From positions 744,001 through 808,000 of the forward strand of contig NZ_CP033325.1 of the NCBI RefSeq assembly GCF_003710105.1: 64,000 nucleotides of DNA, given 5' to 3'. This stretch comes from Georgenia faecalis. GTDB taxonomy: Bacteria > Actinomycetota > Actinomycetes > Actinomycetales > Actinomycetaceae. How positions within the stretch are numbered: position 1 is the stretch's first letter; every line of letters begins with the position of its first letter. Both the position numbers and the translations under genes were made by a program. Positions 30,001 to 37,665 of the stretch are shown here, one piece after another. The notes below the pieces were generated by a model that saw nothing but the letters and a program-made list of their open reading frames with translations, did no database searches and was not told the DNA's origin.

Positions 30001-30950
30001 GCCAGTGGCTGGCCGCGCGGGCCTTCGGCTGGCGCCAGGTCGGTGCCGCCGTCGTCGTCCTCGCCATGGTCCTCGGGCCCGTGGCCACCGCGGTCGCCTG
30101 GGTCGGTGCCGCCCGCTCGGACGGGGGCCTGGCCCTCGCCGGTCGCCCCGCGGCCACGGTCCCGGCCCTGGCCGAGGAGCTGCAGACCGGCCCGGAGCGC
30201 TCGCGCGTGCTCGCGCTCAGCGACGACGGCGAGGCGCTCGCCGTCGAGGTGTGGCGCGGGCGTGGCCCCCAGCTCACCGAGGCCGCGAGCAGCGTCACCG
30301 CACGCGGCCTCACGGGGACGTGGGGCCGCACGGAGGTCGCCGGCGCGGACGTCGCCGCCACCGAGCTCGTCGACCTTGCCGCCCAGCTCGCCGTGGGCGC
30401 GGCCGACGACGCGGGCACCCGGCTCGGGGCGCTGGGCATCGGCGTCGTCCTGGTGCCCCCGCTCGCCGACGGGGACAGTCCCGCCCGTGACGCGCTCGTG
30501 GCCCGGCTCGACGCCACGGCCGGCCTCGAGCGGGTCACCGAGAACGACTCGGGGGTCATCTGGCGCGTGTCGCGCTCCGGGGACGGGACCGCCGCGGCTG
30601 CGAGCGTGGCCCGCGCGCGCGTGATCGGCCCGGAGGACGACGTCCTCGGTGACGTCCCGGCCGGTGCCGTCGGGGTCACCACCCGCGTCCCCCAGGGGCC
30701 GGCGGGGCGCACCCTTGTCCTCGCGGAGCGCGCCGACCCGGCGTGGCAGGCGACGTACAACGGCCGCCCGCTGCGGGCCACGACCGACGGCTGGCGCCAG
30801 GCCTTCGAGCTGCCCGCCCACACGGGCGAGCTGAGCGTGCGGTACGACCCGACGTGGCGGCTGCCGTGGCAGGTGGCCCAGGTCGTCGTGCTCGGCCTCG
30901 CCCTCCTCCTCGCGCTCCCGATCCGCCGGCGCCGGGAGGGCTCCGCATGA
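27018..30950 (+). CDS. Giant GT2 domain / polytopic membrane protein
   Basis: A 1310-residue protein. Residues 1-270 are a family 2-type glycosyltransferase domain: PTLAVVVSAGVSAYLPRTL, WLLHDDSAP as the DXD-like site, and VGTAGALVRREVWDALGG. Many transmembrane segments follow, from YSWLVSAPALLVPLVVV onward, then a second membrane block and a soluble C-terminal part ending with a last membrane helix (LPWQVAQVVVLGLALLLALP). In actinobacteria this type stands between whiB and DUF5719, as here. An unusual acidic repeat with many DEDL units lies near residues 676-735. It is likely to act in cell-envelope glycan assembly; reaction unknown. The stop overlaps the next start (ATGA). Confidence 0.85.
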   Translation: MAAAAGTVYPPTLAVVVSAGVSAYLPRTLRGIAEQTHAPATVLVVDTSAPGHDVGTGVPMADAVRGAGLDDVTSVRIMRAPGAASFGAAVRAALAAHAEHLARIAARREEPAPSSAPWLWLLHDDSAPAPTALAELLRAGESGPSIAIAGAKQRDWARPDRLLEVGVRATRTARRVPDIEDGEIDQGQRDGREDVLAVGTAGALVRREVWDALGGPDPALGPFGDGLDLSRRARLAGHRVVVVPTAVVHHARAAYLGLRAGAAGAAADVPDPRRSFAARRRAQLYSWLVSAPALLVPLVVVAMLVLAPLRVLWRVATTEVGLVGAEMRAPAEVLARPRAVLRARRRARRARQLHARHLRPLHATWRDVGRAKRDARRAEAALRSTRTAPSELEIAERAALTRRRRTTLAAVSALLLAVTGVALAAVLAEGPLTGGALLPADTGLAGLWAAATSGWVAAGSGHPGPADPLLLVLAAPMVALAPFGGSVNVLLAGLLLLAVPLAGVGAWFAAGAATRSVLLRAWAAIVWALAPPLLLGVGDGRLGPVVAHLALPWAALALARTVGVHRVDTIVSGLVGAARVSVPAPGPAAPLGPDGPGPQGPAPRAPSGDGRPSDGWGEPAASDDGGIAHPVTAAGHRAEAATARATGRTAVALAEREDAGYEPSAETAVEAEDVAADDLLDEDLLDEDLVAEGLADEDLVAERLVDEDRVAADLKPDDLAADGPASEDLLRREASDEQSADDAAPTGPETAGPEPAAGHPAPAGVTADAVGGRATNAPVIDAVAAVPERSGQGSLAAAAAAGLALAVAAAGSPVLLPAGIVALCLLALVVPRRRRRLALVALPPLVLLGPLLTVALEDVRGGSWRVLLAEPGAPYGYEGAPTWLAALGWPGQAPLLPALPEPWDSLLPLTGGAVLALLAVLALLRGGPRARVVRAGWAVALVGILAAVVSARTDVAVGSGADGVAQLVRGWGGAGTSLVVLGLLTATVGAGDGARQWLAARAFGWRQVGAAVVVLAMVLGPVATAVAWVGAARSDGGLALAGRPAATVPALAEELQTGPERSRVLALSDDGEALAVEVWRGRGPQLTEAASSVTARGLTGTWGRTEVAGADVAATELVDLAAQLAVGAADDAGTRLGALGIGVVLVPPLADGDSPARDALVARLDATAGLERVTENDSGVIWRVSRSGDGTAAAASVARARVIGPEDDVLGDVPAGAVGVTTRVPQGPAGRTLVLAERADPAWQATYNGRPLRATTDGWRQAFELPAHTGELSVRYDPTWRLPWQVAQVVVLGLALLLALPIRRRREGSA
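29044..29200 (+). repeat. Acidic DEDL-type repeats inside the GT2/membrane gene
   Basis: The frame encodes about eight imperfect units of the form DEDL(L/V)xE, such as LLDEDLLDEDLVAEG, in a Pro/Ala/Asp-rich cytoplasmic or extracellular loop. The DNA repeats are near-identical GACGAGGACCTG units, suggesting growth by slippage. Confidence 0.7.
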
Positions 30951-32593
30951 CCGAGAACCGCACGCCCGCCGAGCACGCGCCCGGCGATGCGCTCGCCGCG
31001 CACCCCGCCCCCGAGCACGCCGCCCCCGCCGACCCCGCCCCCGAGCATCCCGCCCCCGCCGAGCGGTCGACGTCCCGGCGCCGGGTCCTGCGCCGGGTCG
31101 GGACGGCGGCTTCCGGGCTCGCCCTGCTCGGCGCCGTCGCGGCGGTCGCCGTGGCGGGGGAGATGACGCCGGTGGCGCCGGCGGAGGTCCTCGACGTGCG
31201 AACGGTCGCGGTGCCGCCGAGCGCCGTCGAGCGGATGTGCCCGGGCCCGCCCGTGCTCGCCACGGCGCTCGCCGGCGAGGACCTCGACTACGACGAGTTC
31301 GACCCCGAGGGCGCGGGGACCGCGAGCCGGGTCGACGCACTCGCCCTCGACCGGGCCGACGCGGACTCGGCCGCCGGCACCCTGGCGGGCGAGGAGGAGG
31401 AGCTCACCCTCGAGGGGACCGACGAGGCCCGCCTCGCCGGGACCGACGGCGTCACCGGGTGGCGCACGCTGACCGCCGAGCCGTCCGGTGACCGGGCGGC
31501 GTTCGTGGGCGGGGCGAGCGCGTCGCGTACCGAGTCCGGCGACCTCCGCGGCCTCTTCGCCGCACCGTGCCTCGTCCCGGCGACGACGTCGTGGCTCGTC
31601 GGCGGGAGCACCGAGACGGGCAGCAGCGCGCAGCTCGTCCTCACCAACGTCGGGCAGACCCCCGCCACGGTCCAGGTGAGCGCCTGGGGGAGCACCGGGG
31701 CGCTGGAGACGTCCGCGGGCGCCAGCGTCCTCGTGGCCCCGCAGGCGCAGGAGGTCGTCCTCCTCGAGGCCGTCACGGGGGCCGACCCCCGGGTCGCCGT
31801 CCGGGTCGAGGCCGACGGCGGCCAGGTGAGCGCCTACCTCCAGGACTCCGAGCTGCGGGGCCTCGTCCCCGCGGGAGTCTCCGCCGTCGTGCCCTCCGCC
31901 GAACCCGCGCGCGAGGTCCGGATCCCCGGTGTCGTGCTCCCCGAGAGCGGCGCGGCGGACCCGGACCCCGCCCGGGTGCGCCTTGTCAACCCCGGCGACA
32001 CGCTCGCCACCGTGTCCGTGGTGCTCCTGGGGCCCGACGGCGAGCTGGTCGTCCCCGGGGCCGAGGCGCTCGCCGTCGACCCCGGCACCGTCGTCGACGT
32101 CTCGCTCGCGGGCCTGCCCGCAGGGACGTGGACCCTCGACGTCCGGGGCGACGCCCCGCTCGTCGCCGCCGCCGTCCTCACCCGGGCGGGCGCCGAGGGC
32201 GAGCCGCTCGACCGCGCCTGGGCGCCGGCGACGGAGCCGCTCAGCAGTGGGCTCGTCGTGCTCCCCGGCCTCGCGGACGCGGCCACGCTGACGGTCGCCA
32301 ACCCCGCCGACACCGCCGTGGACGTCACCCTGCGTCCGGTGACCGCCGACGGCGAGCGGGTGGCGGACGTCGTCGTCAGCGTCCCGGCGCGCTCCACGCT
32401 CGCCCAGGACGCCGCCGAGCTCGGCGAGGGCGTGGTGGCGGTCGAGCTGCAGGCCGGCGCGCCCGTCCACGTCGCGGCGGTGCTCACGGCGCAGGCGCCC
32501 GACGGCGAGCTCGTCGCCGTCCTCCCGGCGAGCGAGGACCCGCACGCGGCGACGACCGTCGCGCTGAGTCGCCGCATCCCCGTCCTGCACTGA
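30947..32593 (+). CDS. DUF5719 family membrane-anchored protein
   Basis: A 548-residue protein with a cytoplasmic His/Pro/Ala/Glu-rich tail (residues 1-42), one transmembrane helix (TAASGLALLGAVAAVAVAG, about 50-70) and a large extracellular beta-rich region. That region has repeated VRLVNPGDTLATVSVVLLGP-like segments typical of DUF5719. The two genes 27018 and 30947 overlap by ATGA and occur as a pair in many actinobacteria, so the products probably work together at the cell surface. Biochemical role unknown. The N-terminal tail contains HPAPEHAAPADPAPEHPAP-type repeats. Confidence 0.85.
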   Translation: MTENRTPAEHAPGDALAAHPAPEHAAPADPAPEHPAPAERSTSRRRVLRRVGTAASGLALLGAVAAVAVAGEMTPVAPAEVLDVRTVAVPPSAVERMCPGPPVLATALAGEDLDYDEFDPEGAGTASRVDALALDRADADSAAGTLAGEEEELTLEGTDEARLAGTDGVTGWRTLTAEPSGDRAAFVGGASASRTESGDLRGLFAAPCLVPATTSWLVGGSTETGSSAQLVLTNVGQTPATVQVSAWGSTGALETSAGASVLVAPQAQEVVLLEAVTGADPRVAVRVEADGGQVSAYLQDSELRGLVPAGVSAVVPSAEPAREVRIPGVVLPESGAADPDPARVRLVNPGDTLATVSVVLLGPDGELVVPGAEALAVDPGTVVDVSLAGLPAGTWTLDVRGDAPLVAAAVLTRAGAEGEPLDRAWAPATEPLSSGLVVLPGLADAATLTVANPADTAVDVTLRPVTADGERVADVVVSVPARSTLAQDAAELGEGVVAVELQAGAPVHVAAVLTAQAPDGELVAVLPASEDPHAATTVALSRRIPVLH

Positions 32594-32605
32594 GCGGCGG
32601 CGCCA

Positions 32606-32637
32606 CGGCACCACCGCACCGCGGCACCACCGCACCG
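32606..32637. repeat. Two tandem copies of a 16-base unit
   Basis: CGGCACCACCGCACCG occurs twice head to tail in the 69-base gap between convergent genes ending at 32593 and 32663. No hairpin of note was found there. Confidence 0.6.
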
Positions 32638-32662
32638 CGGCGTTACGGCGTTACTGACGGCG

Positions 32663-33121
32663 CTACGGCTCCAGGCCGTAGTCCCGGTCGACCTCCTCGG
32701 GCTCCCGGCCGAGCACCTGTGCCACCTGCTCGACGACGACGTCGCGCACGAGGGCACGGGTCTCCGCCGCGTCGGCGCACCGCGACTGCACGGGCCGGCG
32801 GTAGATCACCACCCGGTGGGTGAGCCCGGCCGCGCTGTCCGCTGGGAAATAGCGGCCGAGGGCGACCGCGCTGTGCTCCCACGGGCTGGGGTCCGAGGGC
32901 GGGACGTCCTCGACGGCGAACTCGACGGCGTCGAGCGCCCCGGCCCACCGCTTCTCCAGGCGCTGGACGACGGCGAGCACGGTGTCGTCGAACTCCTCGG
33001 CCCGGGTGCGCCAGCCGGGCAGCGTCGGGGGGATGAGGGGACCGCGCGGTCCTCGGCCGTGCCGGTCGCGGCGACGCCCTCCCCGGCGACGGGGGATGGC
33101 GGGGAGCCGGACCTCGGACAT
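32663..33121 (-). CDS. Metallopeptidase-family protein lacking the zinc motif
   Basis: A 152-residue protein of the small zincin-like metallopeptidase family found next to DUF3499 genes in actinobacteria. The body FDDTVLAVVQRLEKRW, FAVEDVPP and VVIYRRPV are family features. Where the active-site helix would carry HExxH, this protein has VVVEQVAQVLG, so zinc-binding histidines are absent and peptidase activity is unlikely. The N-terminal 40 residues are basic and probably disordered. It ends convergent to DUF5719. The acyltransferase gene lies 37 bases upstream on the same strand. Confidence 0.8.
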   Translation of the reverse strand: MSEVRLPAIPRRRGGRRRDRHGRGPRGPLIPPTLPGWRTRAEEFDDTVLAVVQRLEKRWAGALDAVEFAVEDVPPSDPSPWEHSAVALGRYFPADSAAGLTHRVVIYRRPVQSRCADAAETRALVRDVVVEQVAQVLGREPEEVDRDYGLEP

Positions 33122-33158
33122 GGGGCCGAGCGTACCGCCGGGCCGTCCGGCCGACGGG

Positions 33159-35204
33159 CTAGCGGCGCCAGCCGGTCGACGCGAGGAGCCGCTCGCGCAG
33201 GTCGGGCGCCATCGTGGCCGCGTAGTCCGCCGTGAGGTGGTTGTGGTCGAGGTAGACGTGGACGTTCCCGATCACCGGTTGGCAGGTGCCCTCCGGGCAG
33301 AGCCGGTCGGTGAGGTCGATGGCGTGGAAGCCGTCGAGACCGAGGTCGGCGGCCGGGTTGACCGGCGCGAGCGCCTGGTCCAGGGGCACCGCGCACTGCT
33401 CCGCGCCGGCGTCCTCGACGCACGCGTACATGTCGAAGGTGAACCGCGGGTTGTCCCGCACGCCGATGACCTCGATGCCCGCGTCGGTGAGTGCCGCGGC
33501 CACGGCCGCGTAGCCATGGACGAGCCGCTCGTCGGGGCTGTCGGGCGCCGCGGCGGTGGCCATGGTGAAGACGGCGTCGGGGGCGAGGTCGAGGACGTAC
33601 GCCAGGGCGGCGTCGAGCCACTCCCGGCAGTGCTCCGGCTGCGCCGGGTCGTCCGGGCTGCCGAAGGCGCACCCTCCCTCCAGGACGGAGACGAGCTGCC
33701 ACCCCTCCTGCTCGGCGACCGGGACGAGGGCCCCCATCCACTGCTCGGCGTGCGAGTCGCCGACGACGACGACGAGCCGCTCGGGGTCGGCCAGGGGCGC
33801 GGTCTGCCCGCACCCGGCGACGAGGACGTCGGCGCGCGGGGCGTAGTCCCCGGCGCACGGGGTGCCGAGGGAGACCCACTGGCTGCGCAGCTCGGTCGCC
33901 AGCGGGATGGCCGGCCCCTCGGGGGCACCGGTGTACCCCTCCCGCAGGGCGGTGGCGCCGGGGTGATCGGCCGCCGTGGCCTGCTGCTGCGCCTCCGCCC
34001 GGGCCTGGAGGACGCCCTGGGCGCCGGCGAGGGGGACCGCCACGACGGCCAGGCAGGCGACCACCACGAGGGCCATCCGCCAGCGGCGGGCCTCCGTCCA
34101 GCGCGCCCGGCGCAACGGCGACTCGACGCCGTGGGTGACGAGCCAGGCCGCCGCGAGGGACACGGCGATGATGGCGAGCCCGACGAGGAAGCCCGGGCGG
34201 TCCTCGCCGGAGACGGCGAGGACGATGACGAGGATCGGCCAGTGGACGAGGTAGAGCGCGTAGGACAGGCGGCCGACCCGGACGAGCGGGGCGCAGGACA
34301 GGACCCGGTCGGCGCCCGCCCGTGAGCCCGTCTGCCCCGCGACCATGACCAGCGCCGCCGCGAGGATCGGCCACAGGGCCACCGCCCCGGGGAAGGCGCG
34401 GTCCACCGGGACGAGCAGGCCGCAGGCGAGCATCGCGGCCAGCCCGAGCCAGCCGAGCGCGACCCGCAGCGACCGGGCCAGGCGCAGGTGCGGCAGGGCC
34501 AGGGCGAGCAGGGAGCCGACGGCGAACTCCCACAGGCGGGCGCGGCTGTCGAAGTAGGCGAACGCCTGGTGGGTCGCGGTGGAATGGACCGAGAAGGCGA
34601 GCGAGCCCGCGAACACCGCCCCGAACGCCACCCACAGCACCGACCGGTACCGCAGGCCGGAGCGCGAGGCGAGCCACGCGCCGCCGGCGAGGACGAGCGG
34701 CCACAGGAGGAAGACCTGGCCCTGGATGGACAGCGACCAGAAGTGCTGCAGCGGGCTGGAGGTCGCGTGCTCGGCGGCGTAGTAGTCGACGGACCGTGAC
34801 GCGAGCAGCCAGTTCTGGACGTAGAGCAGGCTGGCCCAGGCCTGGTCGATGATCTCCGTCCAGCGCGAGGCGGGCAGGAGCAGCCACGTCGCCCCGAGCG
34901 TGCCGAGGATCGTCACGGCCGCCGCCGGCAGGAGCCGCTTGAACCGGTGCAGCCAGTGCCGCCCGAGGTCGAGGGGGCGCCCCGACTCCACCCGGCGGAC
35001 GAAGGACAGGGTGAGGAGGAACGCCGAGATCATGAGGAAGATGTCGACGCCGCCGGACACGCGGTCCAACCACACGTGGTAGACGACGACCATGAGCACC
35101 GCCAGCGCGCGCAGGCCCTCGAGCTCGGGGCGAAACCCTGGCGCGGGGCCGGCCCCGGGCGCGTGCGGCGGGCTGGCGGGCGTCGCCTCCGTCGTGATGA
35201 TCAC
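33159..35204 (-). CDS. Acyltransferase-3 / SGNH surface O-acetyltransferase
   Basis: A 681-residue OafA-type enzyme that moves acyl groups across the membrane and puts them on surface glycans. The N-terminal acyltransferase-3 domain has FRPELEGLRALAVLMVVVYH and about ten membrane helices. The extracellular C-terminal SGNH domain carries block I VVVGDSHAEQW (nucleophile serine) and block V DHNHLT (D-x-x-H). GTG start at 35204. It lies within an otherwise conserved whiB-DUF3499 block, and 90 bases separate it from divergent DUF3499. Likely O-acetylates the polysaccharide made by the left-hand locus. Confidence 0.92.
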   Translation of the reverse strand: MIITTEATPASPPHAPGAGPAPGFRPELEGLRALAVLMVVVYHVWLDRVSGGVDIFLMISAFLLTLSFVRRVESGRPLDLGRHWLHRFKRLLPAAAVTILGTLGATWLLLPASRWTEIIDQAWASLLYVQNWLLASRSVDYYAAEHATSSPLQHFWSLSIQGQVFLLWPLVLAGGAWLASRSGLRYRSVLWVAFGAVFAGSLAFSVHSTATHQAFAYFDSRARLWEFAVGSLLALALPHLRLARSLRVALGWLGLAAMLACGLLVPVDRAFPGAVALWPILAAALVMVAGQTGSRAGADRVLSCAPLVRVGRLSYALYLVHWPILVIVLAVSGEDRPGFLVGLAIIAVSLAAAWLVTHGVESPLRRARWTEARRWRMALVVVACLAVVAVPLAGAQGVLQARAEAQQQATAADHPGATALREGYTGAPEGPAIPLATELRSQWVSLGTPCAGDYAPRADVLVAGCGQTAPLADPERLVVVVGDSHAEQWMGALVPVAEQEGWQLVSVLEGGCAFGSPDDPAQPEHCREWLDAALAYVLDLAPDAVFTMATAAAPDSPDERLVHGYAAVAAALTDAGIEVIGVRDNPRFTFDMYACVEDAGAEQCAVPLDQALAPVNPAADLGLDGFHAIDLTDRLCPEGTCQPVIGNVHVYLDHNHLTADYAATMAPDLRERLLASTGWRR

Positions 35205-35294
35205 GCCCGGAGTCTAGGGACAGCTGTCGACGAGAAGGGGAGGTACGGCGCGCCTGGCGCGGCGACGTCGACGTCGCGTTGTACCGTCGCTCCC

Positions 35295-35702
35295 GTGAGA
35301 ACGACCCGCCACTGCACGCGCTCGTCGTGCACCCAGCCCGCCGTGGCGACGCTCACCTACGTCTACGCGGACTCCACCGCCGTCCTCGGTCCCCTCGCCA
35401 CGCAGGCCGAGCCGCACTCCTACGACCTGTGCGCCACGCACGCCGAGCGCCTCACCGCCCCGCGCGGGTGGGAGGTCGTCCGGCTCGCCTCGGACTTCGT
35501 CCCGGCGCGCCCCAGTGATGACGACCTGGACGCGCTCGCGGACGCGGTGCGGGAGGCCTCGCAGGCGCGGCCGACGACGTCGGCCCCCGCGGCACGGCCG
35601 GGCTCGGCGGCTCCCGCGCCCGTCACCCACCGCCTGCCCGAGGCGCCCCCCGAGGTCTCCCGGCGCGGGCACCTGCGCATGCTGCGCGGCGAGGGCGAGT
35701 AG
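35295..35702 (+). CDS. DUF3499 family protein
   Basis: A 135-residue actinobacterial protein. It has a CxxxxC pair in RHCTRSSCTQPAVATL and a later CATHAERL, together suggesting a small zinc knuckle; a variable Ala/Pro-rich tail follows. The family is a conserved neighbour of whiB2, manB and Trm112-like genes; function unknown. There is no Shine-Dalgarno before the GTG at 35295, but TACCGT stands at 35282-35287, seven bases before the start, so a leaderless mRNA is possible. Confidence 0.88.
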   Translation: MRTTRHCTRSSCTQPAVATLTYVYADSTAVLGPLATQAEPHSYDLCATHAERLTAPRGWEVVRLASDFVPARPSDDDLDALADAVREASQARPTTSAPAARPGSAAPAPVTHRLPEAPPEVSRRGHLRMLRGEGE

Positions 35703-35767
35703 CCCCACCCCGGCATCGTTAGGCTGGCAGCTGCCGGCGCACCGCCGCCGGCAGGACGGAGTGCACC

Positions 35768-35980
35768 GTGGACGCATCGAGCGAGCCGACGACCATCGAC
35801 CCCTGGGTACGGGACATCCTCCGCTGCCCCGTGACCGGGGCCCCGCTCGTCGACGGCGTCGGGCCGACCGGCGAGCCCGAGCTCGTCTCCACGGACCCGG
35901 AGCAGCCGTTGGCGTACCCGGTGCGCGACGGCGTCCCGGTGCTGCTGGCGGACGAGGCCCGCGTCGTCGACCCGGGCTGA
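35768..35980 (+). CDS. Trm112-like small protein
   Basis: A 70-residue Trm112/UPF0434-type protein. WVRDILRCPVTGAPL and YPVRDGVPVLLADEAR are the family's two signature segments. Only one cysteine remains of the usual zinc-binding CxxC pairs, as in many bacterial members. GTG at 35768 has CAGGACGGAG upstream. In relatives this gene sits after phosphomannomutase; here only 65 bases lie between it and DUF3499, so that gene is gone. Probable role is as a small activator or partner protein, inferred only. Confidence 0.88.
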   Translation: MDASSEPTTIDPWVRDILRCPVTGAPLVDGVGPTGEPELVSTDPEQPLAYPVRDGVPVLLADEARVVDPG

Positions 35981-36061
35981 CGCCCGGCGGCCCGCCGGCG
36001 CCCCCGCTGCCCCCGGAGCGGCGCGGGAGGCCCCCGCGCCGCCCGCGTGCGCCCGCCGCGG

Positions 36062-36799
36062 TCAGGCGTCGCCCGCCGCTGCCCCGGCCAGGACGTCGGC
36101 CAGCTCGGCCGGCGCGGACCACATCGGCCAGTGCCCGGTCGGCAGGTCGACGTAGCGCGCATCGGTGAGCGCGGCGACCGCCGCGAACATGGGCTCGCCG
36201 GACGCCACGAGGGCCTGGACCGTCGCGGACGGGATCGAGCAGCAGACCAGCGTGGCCGGCACGCCGTGGCGGCGGTCGTCACGCAGGACGATGCGCTCCC
36301 GCAGCGCCCCCGCGGGGTGCGGGACCGCCCGCTCCCGGAACCGGTCGAGCGCGGCGGCGTCGAGCCCGGCGAGGCTGGCCCCGCCGGCCTCGAGCTCGGC
36401 GAAGGACGGCAGGGGGAGCTCGACGGCGTCCTGCCGGAGGTCCGGCTCGGGGACGACGCCGTCGGCGGAGGGGCCGCTGTCGACGTAGACCACCCGGGCG
36501 ACGCGCTCGGGCGCGGCGTCGAGCGCCGACGTCACCGGTGCGCCGGCGCCGCTGTGGGCGACGAGGACGACCGGGCCGTCGTGGGCCGTCACGGCGTCGA
36601 GGACGGCGCGGACGTGGTCCTCGTAGCGGATCCCCGCGCGTGGCGTCACGGCGTCCTCGAGGCCGGGCAGGGTCAGCGCCGTGACGGTGTGCCCGGTGGC
36701 GCGGAGGCGGGCGGCGACGGCGTCCCAGGCCCACGCCCCCAGCCAGTGGCCGGGGACGAGGACGATGGGCGGGGACGGGGGAGGGGTCTGGGGGCTCAT
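36062..36799 (-). CDS. Alpha/beta hydrolase (esterase-like)
   Basis: A 245-residue alpha/beta hydrolase related to EstX and salicylate-esterase-like enzymes. The oxyanion segment is VLVPGHWLGAWAWDAV, the nucleophile elbow is VAHSGAGAPV (serine), and the catalytic histidine is in PTGHWPMW near the end. ATG at 36799 is preferred over an upstream ATG at 36859, which would overlap the divergent gene. It faces the WYL-domain regulator across 49 bases. Substrate unknown. Confidence 0.87.
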   Translation of the reverse strand: MSPQTPPPSPPIVLVPGHWLGAWAWDAVAARLRATGHTVTALTLPGLEDAVTPRAGIRYEDHVRAVLDAVTAHDGPVVLVAHSGAGAPVTSALDAAPERVARVVYVDSGPSADGVVPEPDLRQDAVELPLPSFAELEAGGASLAGLDAAALDRFRERAVPHPAGALRERIVLRDDRRHGVPATLVCCSIPSATVQALVASGEPMFAAVAALTDARYVDLPTGHWPMWSAPAELADVLAGAAAGDA

Positions 36800-36848
36800 G
36801 GGACCACTCTGACCGCCGGTCGTGACACCGTTATGGCACCCTTTTCCG

Positions 36849-37541
36849 GTGAACCGCACCGACCGGCTCTACGCCGTCCGCGAGACGCTGCGCCGCGCCG
36901 GTCGCGCGGGGCGGACCGCCGAGCAGCTGGCCGCCGAGTTCGAGGTCAGCGTGCGCACCGTCAAGCGGGACGTCTCGGCCCTGCAGCAGGCCGGCTTCCC
37001 CGTGTGGGCGCGCGTGGGACGTACCGGGGGCTACGTCGTCGACGAGGCCGCGACGCTCCCGCCGGTGACGTTCACCCCCGCCGAGGTCGCGGCGCTCGCG
37101 GCCGCCGTCGAGGCGCACCGCGGTCAGCCCTTCGACGCCGACGGGCGGGCCGCGCTCACCAAGGTCCTCAACGTCCTGCCACCTCCGGCCCGCGCGCGCG
37201 CCACCGCCCTGGCGGCCCGGGTGTGGACCAACGAGACGGCCACGCCCCACGGCCGCGCCCGGGTGCGCGGCGCCGTCGAGGCGGCCCTGCAGGCGCGCGA
37301 GGTCCTCGCCCTCACGTACCGCGACGGCGCCGGCGAGGTGACGTCGCGCCAGGTGGACCCGCAGCTGCTCGCGCACACCGGCGGGGCGTGGTTCCTCGTC
37401 GCCCACTGCCGCCTGCGCCAGGCGGTCCGGTGGTTCCGGCTGGACCGGATCGAGGACGCCCGGAGGACCGCCCAGCCCGCCGTCGAGGTCCCCCTGGAGG
37501 AGATCGGCGAGCCGCCACCGACGGCGCGGCCGCTGGGCTGA
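36849..37541 (+). CDS. WYL-domain transcriptional regulator
   Basis: A 230-residue regulator with an N-terminal winged helix of the HTH_11 type (NRTDRLYAVRETLRRAGRAG, then VSVRTVKRDVSALQQAG). The WYL ligand-sensing domain follows, with LTYRDGAGEVTSRQVDP and WFLVAHCRLRQAVRWFRLDRI. GTG at 36849 fits the start of the helix-turn-helix. Divergent placement next to the hydrolase gene suggests it controls that gene and itself. The ligand is unknown. Confidence 0.88.
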   Translation: MNRTDRLYAVRETLRRAGRAGRTAEQLAAEFEVSVRTVKRDVSALQQAGFPVWARVGRTGGYVVDEAATLPPVTFTPAEVAALAAAVEAHRGQPFDADGRAALTKVLNVLPPPARARATALAARVWTNETATPHGRARVRGAVEAALQAREVLALTYRDGAGEVTSRQVDPQLLAHTGGAWFLVAHCRLRQAVRWFRLDRIEDARRTAQPAVEVPLEEIGEPPPTARPLG

Positions 37542-37613
37542 GCGACGCGCGCGGCCGGTTGCGCGCGTGCGGCCTGGCCCGCCCCGGGCCGCGGAAGGCC
37601 CTGCCGCACGTAC

Positions 37614-37652
37614 GCGACGGCCCCGCCCCCCGGAGGGGAGCGGGGCCGTCGC
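37614..37652. terminator. Hairpin between WYL regulator and proX
   Basis: Perfect 13-base arms GCGACGGCCCCGC (37614-37626) and GCGGGGCCGTCGC (37640-37652) with a 13-base loop lie between the convergent WYL and proX genes. It can stop transcription from both sides. Confidence 0.75.
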
Positions 37653-37665
37653 GGCGCGCGTGCGG

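Noticed and set aside
26760-31340. 1526-codon minus-strand open frame opposite whiB and the GT2/membrane gene
   Set aside because: Low-complexity product with no domain; codon bias fits the plus-strand genes instead.
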